Assembly: GCA_016927675.1 (NCBI GenBank)
Contig: JAFGMF010000016.1
Span: forward strand, 1 to 6,629
DNA length: 6,629 bases
Reading direction: 5' to 3'
DNA from: Candidatus Cloacimonadota bacterium
GTDB lineage: Bacteria > Cloacimonadota > Cloacimonadia > Cloacimonadales > TCS61
The position numbers and the translations under genes were made by a program. Under the pieces are notes generated by a model. It saw nothing but the letters and a program-made list of their open reading frames with translations. It ran no database searches and was not told the origin of the DNA. Below are positions 1 to 6,474 of the stretch, piece after piece. Numbering within the stretch: the first letter of the stretch is position 1; each line of letters begins with the position of its first letter.

Positions 1-136
1 ACATGTTAATGGACGTAGGAGGACAGAGGGGTTTAAGAACAAAGTAAATTTAATCACATGAAAAAAAAGTAGTTGCTTTGAGAAAGTCAGATTTCATTTA
101 TGGTTTGTAAAGAAAATAAAGAAAATCGGAAAAACA

Positions 137-1981
137 ATGAATCTGAAGAAACAGATATCAACTTTTGATATCTTCTGTATTGCTTCCGGAGTTATGATCA
201 GCTCCGGTATATTCATTTTGCCGGGAATCGCTTTCAGTAAAGCAGGTCCGGCTGTATTTCTCTCTTACGCAATTGCCGGGATAGCTGCTTTACTAGGGAT
301 TTTAAGCGTAATTGAGCTTAGTACGGCCATGCCCAGAGCCGGTGGTGATTATTTCTTCATTACCCGTAGTTTCGGGCCCGTACCCGGCATGATCCTGGGT
401 TTTTTCAGCTGGTTTGCCCTTTCTCTGAAAACTGCTTTCGCCATTTTCGGCATCGGAAAGATCCTCCACTCTCATTTGGGGATAAGTCTGATCGCTACTG
501 CCATCATAGCGGCCATTTTCTTTACTGCGCTTAATATCAAAGGTATTAACCTTGCCGTTAAATTCGAAGTTATCATCGTCACCGGACTGCTTCTTATAAT
601 GATCACCTATGTGGTTTCCGGGATCCCCGGTATCAATCTAAGCAGATTTATGGATTTTACTCCACATGGTATTAAACCTGTATTCTTAACAGCGGGATTT
701 GTATTTGTTTCTTATGGGGGATTATTGAAAATCGCCAGCTTGAGCGGTGAAGTAAAGAATCCGGGTAAATCGATACCCCGCGGTGTAATCATCTCCACTC
801 TGGTTGTTACTACATTGTATGTTCTACTTCTGATAGTTGTTATCGGTACTATGGATCCGGAGAAACTGGTTTCTTCTCTAACCCCGGTTGCAGATTCAGC
901 CGTATTCTTTCTGGGAAATACAGGCTTCCTTCTGATTTCCATCGCAGCACTGCTGGCCTTTGTCTCAACAGCAAATGCCGGAATAATGTCTGCCTCCCGC
1001 TACCCGGTTGCTCTCAGCCAGGATAGTCTGCTTCCGTCAATATTCGGTAAAATCAGCAAGAGATTTAATACGCCCATACTTTCCATTATCCTTACCGGTT
1101 CATTAATAGTCGGATCATTGTTTCTCGAGCTTGAAACTCTGGTTAAGATAGCCTCATCTATCATCCTGTTTTCCTATATTCTCACTAATATCGCGGTTAT
1201 TATCATTCGGGAAAGCCGCATCCAGAACTACCGTCCCACTTTCAAAGTACCTTTATACCCTTTTGTCCAGATCATTTCCATTATCCTGTTTTCTTTTCTC
1301 CTGATCGATGTCGGTATAGCAGCCATGGAAGCTGTTATCGGAATTATCGTTACCTGTCTGTTGATCTATCTCCTGTATGGAAGAAGAAATTACTCGAGTG
1401 AATATGCACTGCTTTACCTTGTTGAGAGAATTATCAATAAAAAACTGGTTTCCAACGATCTGGAACAGGAACTTAAAGAAATCCTGCAACATAGAGATAA
1501 TCTGGTTACTGATAAATTCCATCATTTAATCGAGGAAAGCATCTTTCTTGATCTGGACGGCAAATTAACGCGGTCTGAGCTTTTTAATCAAATTGCAGAC
1601 ACCTGTTGCAGTAATCTTCAGATGGAACCGCCTGAGTTGCTCAATTATCTGGAAGAGAGAGAACAGGAATCAAGTACGGCTCTTACTCCTTTTCTGGCAA
1701 TTCCGCATATAATCGTTGAAGGAACAAATATCTTTCAGATGTTTGTAATCAGAGTGAAAGACGGAGTATATTTTTCTGACGAATTTAGTTCCATCAAAGC
1801 CATCTTCGCCCTGATCGGTTCAAGAGATCAACGGCAATTTCATCTGCAGGCTCTTTCTTCTATTGCGCAAATAACGCATAATAAAGATTTTGAGAAATTA
1901 TGGCTGAAAGCAAAAACCAGCAGGAACCTGAAAGACATCTGCTTGCTAAGTGATCGCAATAGACAGATAAAAGTAGATTAG
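137..1981 (+). CDS. APC-superfamily amino-acid permease fused to a C-terminal PTS EIIA domain
   Basis: Inner-membrane transporter, probably for amino acids or related compounds; the substrate cannot be read from sequence. Residues 1 to about 415 are hydrophobic with roughly 12 membrane segments. Segment 1 has the APC signature region (SSGIFILPG, residues 22-30), and the family block with GEVKNPGKSIPRG is at 204-216. A charged linker (about 416-465) leads to a soluble domain (about 466-605) resembling type-2 PTS EIIA (fructose/mannitol/PtsN). It has AIPH at 521-524, where H524 matches the usual phosphorylated histidine, and a second conserved-type histidine at H569 in RQFHLQAL. At 614 residues it is longer than plain APC permeases (about 450-500). 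The ATG is preceded by a weak GGA ribosome site 6 bases away. It stands alone on this strand. The transporter call is firm. The EIIA call rests on motif and pattern recognition, and regulation by phosphorylation is inference. Confidence 0.9.
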   Translation: MNLKKQISTFDIFCIASGVMISSGIFILPGIAFSKAGPAVFLSYAIAGIAALLGILSVIELSTAMPRAGGDYFFITRSFGPVPGMILGFFSWFALSLKTAFAIFGIGKILHSHLGISLIATAIIAAIFFTALNIKGINLAVKFEVIIVTGLLLIMITYVVSGIPGINLSRFMDFTPHGIKPVFLTAGFVFVSYGGLLKIASLSGEVKNPGKSIPRGVIISTLVVTTLYVLLLIVVIGTMDPEKLVSSLTPVADSAVFFLGNTGFLLISIAALLAFVSTANAGIMSASRYPVALSQDSLLPSIFGKISKRFNTPILSIILTGSLIVGSLFLELETLVKIASSIILFSYILTNIAVIIIRESRIQNYRPTFKVPLYPFVQIISIILFSFLLIDVGIAAMEAVIGIIVTCLLIYLLYGRRNYSSEYALLYLVERIINKKLVSNDLEQELKEILQHRDNLVTDKFHHLIEESIFLDLDGKLTRSELFNQIADTCCSNLQMEPPELLNYLEEREQESSTALTPFLAIPHIIVEGTNIFQMFVIRVKDGVYFSDEFSSIKAIFALIGSRDQRQFHLQALSSIAQITHNKDFEKLWLKAKTSRNLKDICLLSDRNRQIKVD

Positions 1982-2020
1982 CTTAATATTTCGATTCATG
2001 CAGATATATTTTTCCTTATT

Positions 2021-3391
2021 CTAACTCGGTATAGGATCAACATCTAATTTAATAAATTTGTGTTTCAACGAATTGAGCAAACGCAGATAAAGTATAAGTG
2101 TAAGCAGAAAAGAAAAGATATCAGCGATGGGAAAGGAAATCCAGACACCTGACAGACCTAAGTGCCTTGGCAGAACAATCACAGCAGGAATAAGAAAGAG
2201 AATTTCTCTGGACATCGACAGAAGCAGTGACGGCAGAGCTTTTCCCATTGCCTGAAAGATGGTAGTACCCACGATCTGAAAACCAATCAGAGGAATTACC
2301 AGAATCATGGATCGAACAGCTCTGCTGCTAATCCCGATCAATCGTGAATCTTCAGTAAAAACTGCAATAATCAGAGGTGCAAATAACTGGATTATTATAA
2401 ATCCAAAGGTTGCCATTGCCGTAGCACTGATCAGGGCTGTCCTGATCACTCTTCTTATTTTATCGGGTAAATCTGCCCCGAAATTGTACCCCACTATCGG
2501 CTGCATCCCCTGAGCAATACCGAATATCGGCATAAATAAAAACCGGAGCATTCTCTGGATAATCCCATATGCTGCTATGGCCATATCTCCCCCATACATG
2601 CTCAGGCTGTTGTTGATCAGAATAAATATCATGCTCCCGGCTATATTACGTAAAAAGGAAGACATCCCAATCGCAGTAATCTCACCTATAACCCTGAAAT
2701 CAGGTTTGAAATGAGATATTCCGATTTTGATCGAGCCCTTGCCCCATCTCATGATAAAGATCACGTAAAGTACCGCAATGAATTGCGATAGAACTGTTGC
2801 CAGTGCAGCACCTTTTACTCCCAAATGAAATACGAAAATAAACAGCGGATCTAATAATATATTCAGAACCGCTCCGATGATCATTGTTAACATTGCAGCC
2901 CGGGCTCGTCCTTCAGATCTGAGAATATTGTTACTTGCCATAGCTGTGGTAAAAAGTATTGTCGCAAAAATAATGATCTTATAGTAATCCCTGGCGTAAG
3001 GCAAAATCTGTTCTGTAGCTCCAAACAATTTTAACAGCGGTTCCGCCAAGATCAATCCTGTCAGAGTTATCAGCAGCGATGCTGAAATAGTCATCAAATA
3101 GGCATTTCCCAATACCGTTCTCGCTTTTTCCCTTTGCTGTGCTCCCAGATATCTGGAGATACAGGAGCCTGCCCCAATGCCTACAAGCTGCCCAACAGCC
3201 ATTACTACAATCTGAATGGGAAATACGATCGAAAGACCCGCTATTGCCAGAAAACCAATGCCCCGACCGACAAATATCGTATCGACAACATTGTACAATG
3301 CCATGGTGATCATCCCGGTCATTGCCGGAACAGATAACTTGAGCAGAAGTTTATTTACGTTATCATCAGCTAAGATATGTTTTTTTTCCAT
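2021..3391 (-). CDS. MATE-family multidrug efflux transporter (MepA/DinF-like)
   Basis: Inner-membrane antiporter expected to expel drugs or other organic compounds using a Na+ or H+ gradient. It has 456 residues, the usual MATE length, with about 12 hydrophobic segments in two similar halves. Recognisable family stretches are NVVDTIFVG in segment 1 (34-42, with the membrane aspartate D37), a mid-protein block with LRSEGRARAAM (157-167) followed by NILLDPLFIF (177-186), and GMQPIVGYNFGA in the second half (295-306). The ATG directly follows the TAG stop of the MarR gene (TAGATG, no gap), and a GGGGA purine run in the last marR codons can serve as its ribosome site, so the two are probably translated from one message. 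Pairing with a MarR regulator supports a role in inducible xenobiotic export. The substrate is unknown. The family is certain; the subfamily is less so. Confidence 0.95.
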   Translation of the reverse strand: MEKKHILADDNVNKLLLKLSVPAMTGMITMALYNVVDTIFVGRGIGFLAIAGLSIVFPIQIVVMAVGQLVGIGAGSCISRYLGAQQREKARTVLGNAYLMTISASLLITLTGLILAEPLLKLFGATEQILPYARDYYKIIIFATILFTTAMASNNILRSEGRARAAMLTMIIGAVLNILLDPLFIFVFHLGVKGAALATVLSQFIAVLYVIFIMRWGKGSIKIGISHFKPDFRVIGEITAIGMSSFLRNIAGSMIFILINNSLSMYGGDMAIAAYGIIQRMLRFLFMPIFGIAQGMQPIVGYNFGADLPDKIRRVIRTALISATAMATFGFIIIQLFAPLIIAVFTEDSRLIGISSRAVRSMILVIPLIGFQIVGTTIFQAMGKALPSLLLSMSREILFLIPAVIVLPRHLGLSGVWISFPIADIFSFLLTLILYLRLLNSLKHKFIKLDVDPIPS

Positions 3392-3823
3392 CTACTGTTC
3401 CCCAAGATTAGCAATCATTCTCAGCAGATTTTTTTTGACCTCTTCCTGCTCAACCGGATCGAAACCTTCGGTTAACTTATCACTCCAACTTCTAAAAATT
3501 GTATCGAATTCCAATTTAAAATCTTTAGCCTTGGATGTCAGATGTATCCTGTTAGCTCTTTTATCGGCGGGATCTACATCCTTTCTGATAAACCCTGATT
3601 CGATCAGTTTATTCATATTACGGGCAACTCCGGCTTTGTCAAGATGCAGATTATCACATATTTCATGCTGCTTTAAGCCATCCTTCATGTACAAGCGCTT
3701 GAGGATAAAGATGTTTCCAATATTCAGGCCATATTGACTGAATCGGCTGGTAAAATATTTATGGGCAGCCCGATTAAGATACCCGATCATAAATCCGATC
3801 GACTTGGATTTCCAACGCTCCAT
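3392..3823 (-). CDS. MarR-family transcriptional regulator, probable repressor of its own operon with the MATE pump
   Basis: Winged-helix DNA-binding protein that normally acts as a dimer and releases DNA on binding a small ligand. With the start chosen here it has 143 residues, typical of MarR. The winged helix-turn-helix spans roughly 45-95: a helix beginning LKQHEIC (50), a recognition helix around DKAGVARNMNKLIESGFI (62-79), and the wing signature DPADKRANR (84-92), matching the family D-x-D-x-R pattern. Flanking N- and C-terminal helices would form the dimer interface. An in-frame ATG at 3835 would add four residues (147). I prefer 3823 because GGAGG (3829-3833) lies 5 bases before it, whereas nothing like a ribosome site precedes 3835. 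The MATE gene follows with no gap. Two inverted repeats just upstream suggest autoregulation, and the neighbouring pump suggests the target. Confidence 0.93.
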   Translation of the reverse strand: MERWKSKSIGFMIGYLNRAAHKYFTSRFSQYGLNIGNIFILKRLYMKDGLKQHEICDNLHLDKAGVARNMNKLIESGFIRKDVDPADKRANRIHLTSKAKDFKLEFDTIFRSWSDKLTEGFDPVEQEEVKKNLLRMIANLGEQ

Positions 3824-3828
3824 TTCAA

Positions 3829-3833
3829 CCTCC
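3829..3833 (-). promoter_or_regulatory. Ribosome binding site that fixes the marR start
   Basis: On the minus strand this reads GGAGG, 5 bases before the ATG at 3823. It overlaps the other in-frame ATG (3835-3833), so that upstream ATG would be part of the ribosome site instead of the start. This is direct sequence evidence for the 143-residue form of the regulator. Confidence 0.75.
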
Positions 3834-3836
3834 ATT

Positions 3837-3854
3837 TTGTTGACTGGTCAACAA
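3837..3854. promoter_or_regulatory. Putative MarR operator 1 (perfect inverted repeat)
   Basis: The 18 bases read TTGTTGAC-TG-GTCAACAA, a perfect 8-base inverted repeat around a 2-base centre. Its TTGAC-N2-GTCAA core resembles known MarR-family sites such as the MexR boxes. It sits 13 bases before the chosen marR start, where a bound dimer would cover the likely transcription start. Binding by this MarR is inferred from position and symmetry. Confidence 0.75.
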
Positions 3855-3879
3855 TTTTCAATCAATGTTGACTTGTCAA
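3851..3879 (-). promoter_or_regulatory. Candidate promoter of the marR-MATE operon
   Basis: On the minus strand TTGACA (3879-3874, a perfect -35 box) is followed after 17 bases by AATTGT (3856-3851), a poor -10 match (3 of 6). The -35 lies inside operator 2 and the -10 overlaps operator 1. The predicted transcript would begin near 3844, giving a leader of about 20 bases to the ATG at 3823. The weak -10 keeps confidence low. Confidence 0.35.
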
Positions 3880-3881
3880 CA
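3866..3881. promoter_or_regulatory. Putative MarR operator 2 (perfect inverted repeat)
   Basis: TGTTGAC-TT-GTCAACA is a perfect 7-base inverted repeat, identical to operator 1 in both arms over these 7 bases and differing only in the central dinucleotide. The centres of the two sites are 28 bases apart. It contains TTGACA on the minus strand, which could be the -35 box of the marR-MATE promoter, so a bound repressor would block polymerase. Confidence 0.75.
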
Positions 3882-3963
3882 ATAAAACAACAGGTTATGT
3901 TTTCTCTTTATTCTAAATCAGTTAGATATGGTCTCTGATTTGCTCAAAATCAATGAGCAGTTA

Positions 3964-4545
3964 CTATTTTTTCTCTTCTGCAAGTAAGACTATCGGTACA
4001 TAGATATCAAACTCCGATTCGGCATCTTCCATGTCAAATCTATCATCATACAACTCAAAATCAACTTTCGAGGGATCGTAGGTATAACCGGACTCGGGTA
4101 ACCATTGATTAAAGATGAATGCGTAGGTTTCTGATAAATTCTGTAGCGATCCCTTGTGGGTAAACTTCGCATAAAGTCCTGCCGGTACATTTTTCCAGGT
4201 CATTCCTTCCGGAACTTCTCCTATCTCCGAAACAGGGATCCCCACCAGATGAAAATACAGGTAATCAGGTTTCTGAGAATCGGAATTACTGCTCTGGATC
4301 CCGTAAGATATTCCGATCCCGATTTTACTGTCGACCGGGTTGGAAACTTCATGTTGTCTTACTTCGAATCTTTCCCACAGTTGACCGATGAGATTATAAT
4401 TATCGCTGATCAGGCTGCTCATTCCGAGTACGTGAATAATCTCAAGTTCTTTGATCTCCAGTTTGAAATCTTTCTCTGTCTGTCCTTCGGTTGCCTGACA
4501 GCAGACAGCGAAGAGTATTACCGTTAATATTATGATTTTTCTCAT
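3964..4545 (-). CDS. Exported GyrI-like (AraC effector-binding type) small-molecule-binding domain protein
   Basis: A 193-residue protein with a short positive N-terminus (MRKIII) and a hydrophobic stretch to about residue 16, then Cys15-Cys16. This is a signal peptide, possibly lipoprotein type, although FAVC and AVCC are poor lipoboxes. The rest (about 25-190) looks like the GyrI-like / AraC effector-binding fold found in SbmC/GyrI, the C-terminus of Rob and BmrR. Supporting features are VPAGLYAKFTHKG (120-132), YAFIFNQWLPESGY (141-154) and VDFELYDDRF (161-170), with E164 at the position of the conserved ligand-pocket glutamate, and a final strand FDIYVPI. There is no DNA-binding domain. 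A GGGAGG ribosome site lies 4 bases before the ATG. The gene is upstream of, and co-directional with, marR-MATE, and 50 bases after the HAD stop. Ligand capture or xenobiotic handling outside the cytoplasm is an inference. Confidence 0.82.
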   Translation of the reverse strand: MRKIIILTVILFAVCCQATEGQTEKDFKLEIKELEIIHVLGMSSLISDNYNLIGQLWERFEVRQHEVSNPVDSKIGIGISYGIQSSNSDSQKPDYLYFHLVGIPVSEIGEVPEGMTWKNVPAGLYAKFTHKGSLQNLSETYAFIFNQWLPESGYTYDPSKVDFELYDDRFDMEDAESEFDIYVPIVLLAEEKK

Positions 4546-4595
4546 CTATCCTCCCAGATATATTGATTTAGTCCGCAATATTTCATAAAGAAATT

Positions 4596-5186
4596 TCAGA
4601 AATTTAACAATGATGTTAATTTCAGAAATGTATCTTCGTAATTATCATGAATGATCCCTTTCATGTTAAGATTTAATGCTGCTTTGATATTTAGAGGGTG
4701 ATCATCAATGAACAGGCATTTCTCCGGTTTGAGATCATATTTCTGCAAAGCTTTAATATATGCTTCCGGGTGAGGTTTAACTGCTCCAAGCTGATAAGAC
4801 AGCATCAGGTTATCCCGGAAAAAATGCAGTGAGGGATAATTTTCCCAGATATAGGGAAAGTGAATTTCATCTGTATTGGAAAATATATATACAGGATATT
4901 TCTCGCTGATCTTTCGAGCCAGTTGAATCATATCTGTCATTTCGGAAAAAATCTCACACCACAGAATTTTAAATTCATCCAGGGGAAGATCAAAATCGTA
5001 GATAATTTTAAGTTCGTCGAGAAATTCCTGCTTAGATGTTTTTCCGGCTTCAAAGTCAAAAATAGCTTCACTGGCTTCATCCAGACTTCGTTCTCTGGCA
5101 TTATAACCAAGTTTCTGATAAAACGCAGTAAAATCAAAATTGATCAGAACTTTTCCCAAATCGAAAATAACATTCTCAATTGCCAA
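4596..5186 (-). CDS. HAD-superfamily hydrolase, YihX-like phosphatase (HAD-IA type)
   Basis: Cytoplasmic sugar- or metabolite-phosphatase candidate of 196 residues, the normal length for this group. The four HAD motifs are visible: motif I FDLGKV (8-13) with nucleophile D9 and glycine in place of the second aspartate (G11), as in E. coli YihX; motif II FSNTD (102-106) with S103; motif III lysine K137 in GAVKPHP; and motif IV FIDDHPLNI (159-167) with D161 and D162. A helical cap domain lies between motifs I and II. The start codon is TTG (5186-5184), 2 bases after the dtd stop, with GGAGAG 6 bases upstream inside the last dtd codons, so translation is probably coupled to dtd. YihX dephosphorylates alpha-D-glucose 1-phosphate, but substrates in this family are hard to predict. 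It lacks the HisB-like DxDGT and zinc-loop features of the heptose phosphatase GmhB. Confidence 0.9.
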   Translation of the reverse strand: MAIENVIFDLGKVLINFDFTAFYQKLGYNARERSLDEASEAIFDFEAGKTSKQEFLDELKIIYDFDLPLDEFKILWCEIFSEMTDMIQLARKISEKYPVYIFSNTDEIHFPYIWENYPSLHFFRDNLMLSYQLGAVKPHPEAYIKALQKYDLKPEKCLFIDDHPLNIKAALNLNMKGIIHDNYEDTFLKLTSLLNF

Positions 5187-5198
5187 ATTTATCTCTCC
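5184..5198 (-). promoter_or_regulatory. Ribosome binding site and TTG start of the HAD gene, nested in the dtd end
   Basis: The minus strand reads GGAGAG-ATAAAT-TTG. GGAGAG is also the Glu-Arg codon pair ending dtd, TAA is the dtd stop, and TTG starts the HAD gene 2 bases later. No ATG or GTG lies in a better position before motif I, so TTG is the only start that keeps the whole fold. Confidence 0.75.
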
Positions 5199-5626
5199 AA
5201 AATAATCGTAACCGGTCCGTCATTGATCAGACTAACCTGCATATCGGCTGCAAAAATACCTGTTTTAACTATAATTTCATTATTAAGTAAAGTGTCTCTG
5301 AATTCCCGATACATCCGTTCTGCCTTGTCCGGTAAAGCGGCTGCGTCAAAACCGGGACGTCTTCCCTTGCGGCAATCAGCATAAAGAGTAAACTGAGAAA
5401 CAAGTAAAATTTCCCCGTTAATTTCTTTGATGCAACGGTTCATTTTGCCCTGATCATCCTCAAAGATCCTCAACTCGGAGATTTTTTTTGCCAGCCATTC
5501 AATTTCTTTACCTGTATCTGTTTTAGCGATTCCCAGAAAAATCAATAATCCCTGATCAATCCGGGAAATCAACTTATAATCTACTTCTACCTGAGCAGAT
5601 TTAACCCGTTGGACTATTATTTTCAT
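5189..5626 (-). CDS. dtd: D-aminoacyl-tRNA deacylase
   Basis: Cytoplasmic homodimeric enzyme that hydrolyses D-amino acids (and glycine) wrongly attached to tRNA, protecting translation. It has 145 residues, the standard Dtd length, starting MKIIVQRV like the family N-terminus. Both signature motifs are present: SQFTLY at 77-82, followed by ADCRKGRRPGF, and NDGPVT at 135-140, whose Gly-cisPro pair (G137-P138) enters the active site of the partner subunit. The ATG has an AGGA ribosome site about 8 bases upstream. The stop codon of gmhA lies 30 bases upstream and the HAD start 2 bases downstream, so it is the middle gene of a compact set. All the family signature motifs I know are intact. Confidence 0.97.
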   Translation of the reverse strand: MKIIVQRVKSAQVEVDYKLISRIDQGLLIFLGIAKTDTGKEIEWLAKKISELRIFEDDQGKMNRCIKEINGEILLVSQFTLYADCRKGRRPGFDAAALPDKAERMYREFRDTLLNNEIIVKTGIFAADMQVSLINDGPVTIILER

Positions 5627-5656
5627 AACTTAATCCTGTCTGCCGGACAAATTATC

Positions 5657-6238
5657 TCAATAATTATCCGGGAACAGTTCTCTCTCAATCAGTTCAATTA
5701 AAAGATGCAGAATAATTCCATGTATTTCTTGAATCCGATCGCTGTTGTTTGCTGGAATGATCAATTGATGATCACATTTATCCTTCAGTTTCCCACCCTG
5801 ATTACCAAGCAACCCAATGGTTTTTAAACCCAGTGCTGTTGCCTTGGTTACAGCATTTACAATATTTGGCGAATTCCCGCTGGTAGAAAGAACTATCAGA
5901 ATATCGCCCTTTTTGCCGTAAGCTTCAACACCTCGAGAAAAAACATCGGCAAAGCCGTAATCATTTGCCACACAAGTTAAAAATGATGGATCCTGCAAAG
6001 CCAGAGCAGGAAGAGGTCTTCTGTCTTTCCTGAATTTCCCGGTCAATTCTTCGGCAAAATGCATGGCATCGGTACAGCTGCCACCATTCCCGCAGCAGAT
6101 AATAAGACCTTTCTGGCGCAAACTCGTAACAATATCCCGTGCAATATCCGTGACTATCTGTAAATTCTGTTCGTCATGAATAAATCTCGAGATCAGACCT
6201 GCTGTTTCGGATAAGCCTGATATCACATGTTCTTTCAT
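5657..6238 (-). CDS. gmhA: Phosphoheptose isomerase (sedoheptulose-7-phosphate isomerase)
   Basis: Converts D-sedoheptulose 7-phosphate to D-glycero-D-manno-heptose 7-phosphate, the first step of heptose supply for lipopolysaccharide core or other surface glycans. It is a 193-residue single SIS-domain protein, the full GmhA length. The sugar-phosphate loop CGNGGS is at 49-54 and STSGNS at 118-123. The zinc and catalytic residues known from E. coli GmhA (H61, E65, Q172, H180) correspond to H60 and E64 in DAMHFAEEL and to Q170 and H178 in DRIQEIHGIILH. The similarity to E. coli GmhA in these blocks is striking. A GGGAG-type ribosome site precedes the ATG. It heads the gmhA-dtd-HAD cluster, and a candidate promoter lies 64-94 bases upstream. 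The other heptose pathway genes (hldE, gmhB) are not in the window. Confidence 0.96.
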   Translation of the reverse strand: MKEHVISGLSETAGLISRFIHDEQNLQIVTDIARDIVTSLRQKGLIICCGNGGSCTDAMHFAEELTGKFRKDRRPLPALALQDPSFLTCVANDYGFADVFSRGVEAYGKKGDILIVLSTSGNSPNIVNAVTKATALGLKTIGLLGNQGGKLKDKCDHQLIIPANNSDRIQEIHGIILHLLIELIERELFPDNY

Positions 6239-6302
6239 CAGCTCTCCCTATTTTATAATCATATTTTCCTGAATTTTGATAAATTTATTAATGTGTATTT
6301 AT

Positions 6303-6332
6303 TGTATAGTTTTTTTTCTCTGATAATTTCAA
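6303..6332 (-). promoter_or_regulatory. Candidate sigma-70-type promoter of the gmhA cluster
   Basis: On the minus strand TTGAAA (6332-6327, 5 of 6 to the -35 consensus) is followed after 18 bases, including a run of eight A, by TATACA (6308-6303, 4 of 6); TACAAT, shifted by 2 bases, matches 5 of 6. The leader to the gmhA ATG at 6238 would be about 55-60 bases and very AT-rich. The -35 box lies at the edge of the repeat region. Confidence 0.45.
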
Positions 6333-6390
6333 AATGAATGCAGAACTTGAGTCGCAGCGAGCGAAGTGAGTGTTTGCCCTGATGAATATC
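6330..6390 (-). repeat. Diverged tandem repeat, copy B (hairpin-forming)
   Basis: This block aligns with the block at 6413-6474: 27 of 39 bases match over 6352-6390 against 6436-6474, and 12 of 17 match over 6330-6346 against 6413-6429, with a one-base length difference between. This copy is the more structured one. CCCTGAT (6377-6383) pairs with ATCGGGG (6388-6394) around a 4-base loop, and CTTGAGTC (6346-6353) pairs with GACTCGAG (6396-6403), each stem containing one G-T wobble. It reads like an interspersed genomic repeat, not a gene. Confidence 0.6.
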
Positions 6391-6412
6391 GGGGTGACTC
6401 GAGGACTCCACC

Positions 6413-6474
6413 CAGAATGTATCCGGGACCATTAATTGCAACGAATGAAGAGAAATCCTGCCCTCATTAATATC
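6413..6474 (-). repeat. Diverged tandem repeat, copy A
   Basis: Partner of the block at 6330-6390, offset by 84 bases in its best-matching part. On the minus strand both begin GATATT and share GGGCA and CTTC/CTTCG-type stretches. The hairpin complementarity of the other copy is lost here (CCCTCAT faces ATATCCA). An 84-base offset is a multiple of three, so one reading frame shows the same peptide pattern, DIxxG[RK]xSLxSLxL, in both copies. Confidence 0.55.

Noticed and set aside
1..136. Possible promoter (TTGCTT at 73-78, ATTTAT at 96-101) and a tiny frame MKKK at 58-72 upstream of the permease
   Set aside because: Both boxes match the consensus in only 3 of 6 positions and the tiny frame has no ribosome site. 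An open frame from the left edge to 61 is too short to judge as the end of a gene.
1982..2020. Shared terminator between the converging permease and MATE genes
   Set aside because: Only a 5-base AT inverted repeat and a short T-run are present, with no GC-rich stem.
3936..3959. Two overlapping 6-base stems (TGATTT/AAATCA and TGCTCA/TGAGCA) after the GyrI-like gene
   Set aside because: They exclude each other, are short, and no T-run follows on the minus strand, so I do not call a terminator or attenuator.
4560..4581. ATATTG/CAATAT inverted repeat between the HAD and GyrI-like genes
   Set aside because: A 6-base AT-rich arm with a 10-base loop is expected by chance in such DNA.
4596..5186. 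HAD gene as gmhB, the heptose bisphosphate phosphatase
   Set aside because: Motif I is DLGKV, not the DxDGT of GmhB, and no cysteine/histidine zinc loop is seen; it aligns better with YihX-type proteins.
4860..5384. Long plus-strand open frame opposite the HAD and dtd genes
   Set aside because: It lies across two genes with clear family motifs on the other strand and shows no recognisable motif itself; likewise the other antisense frames.
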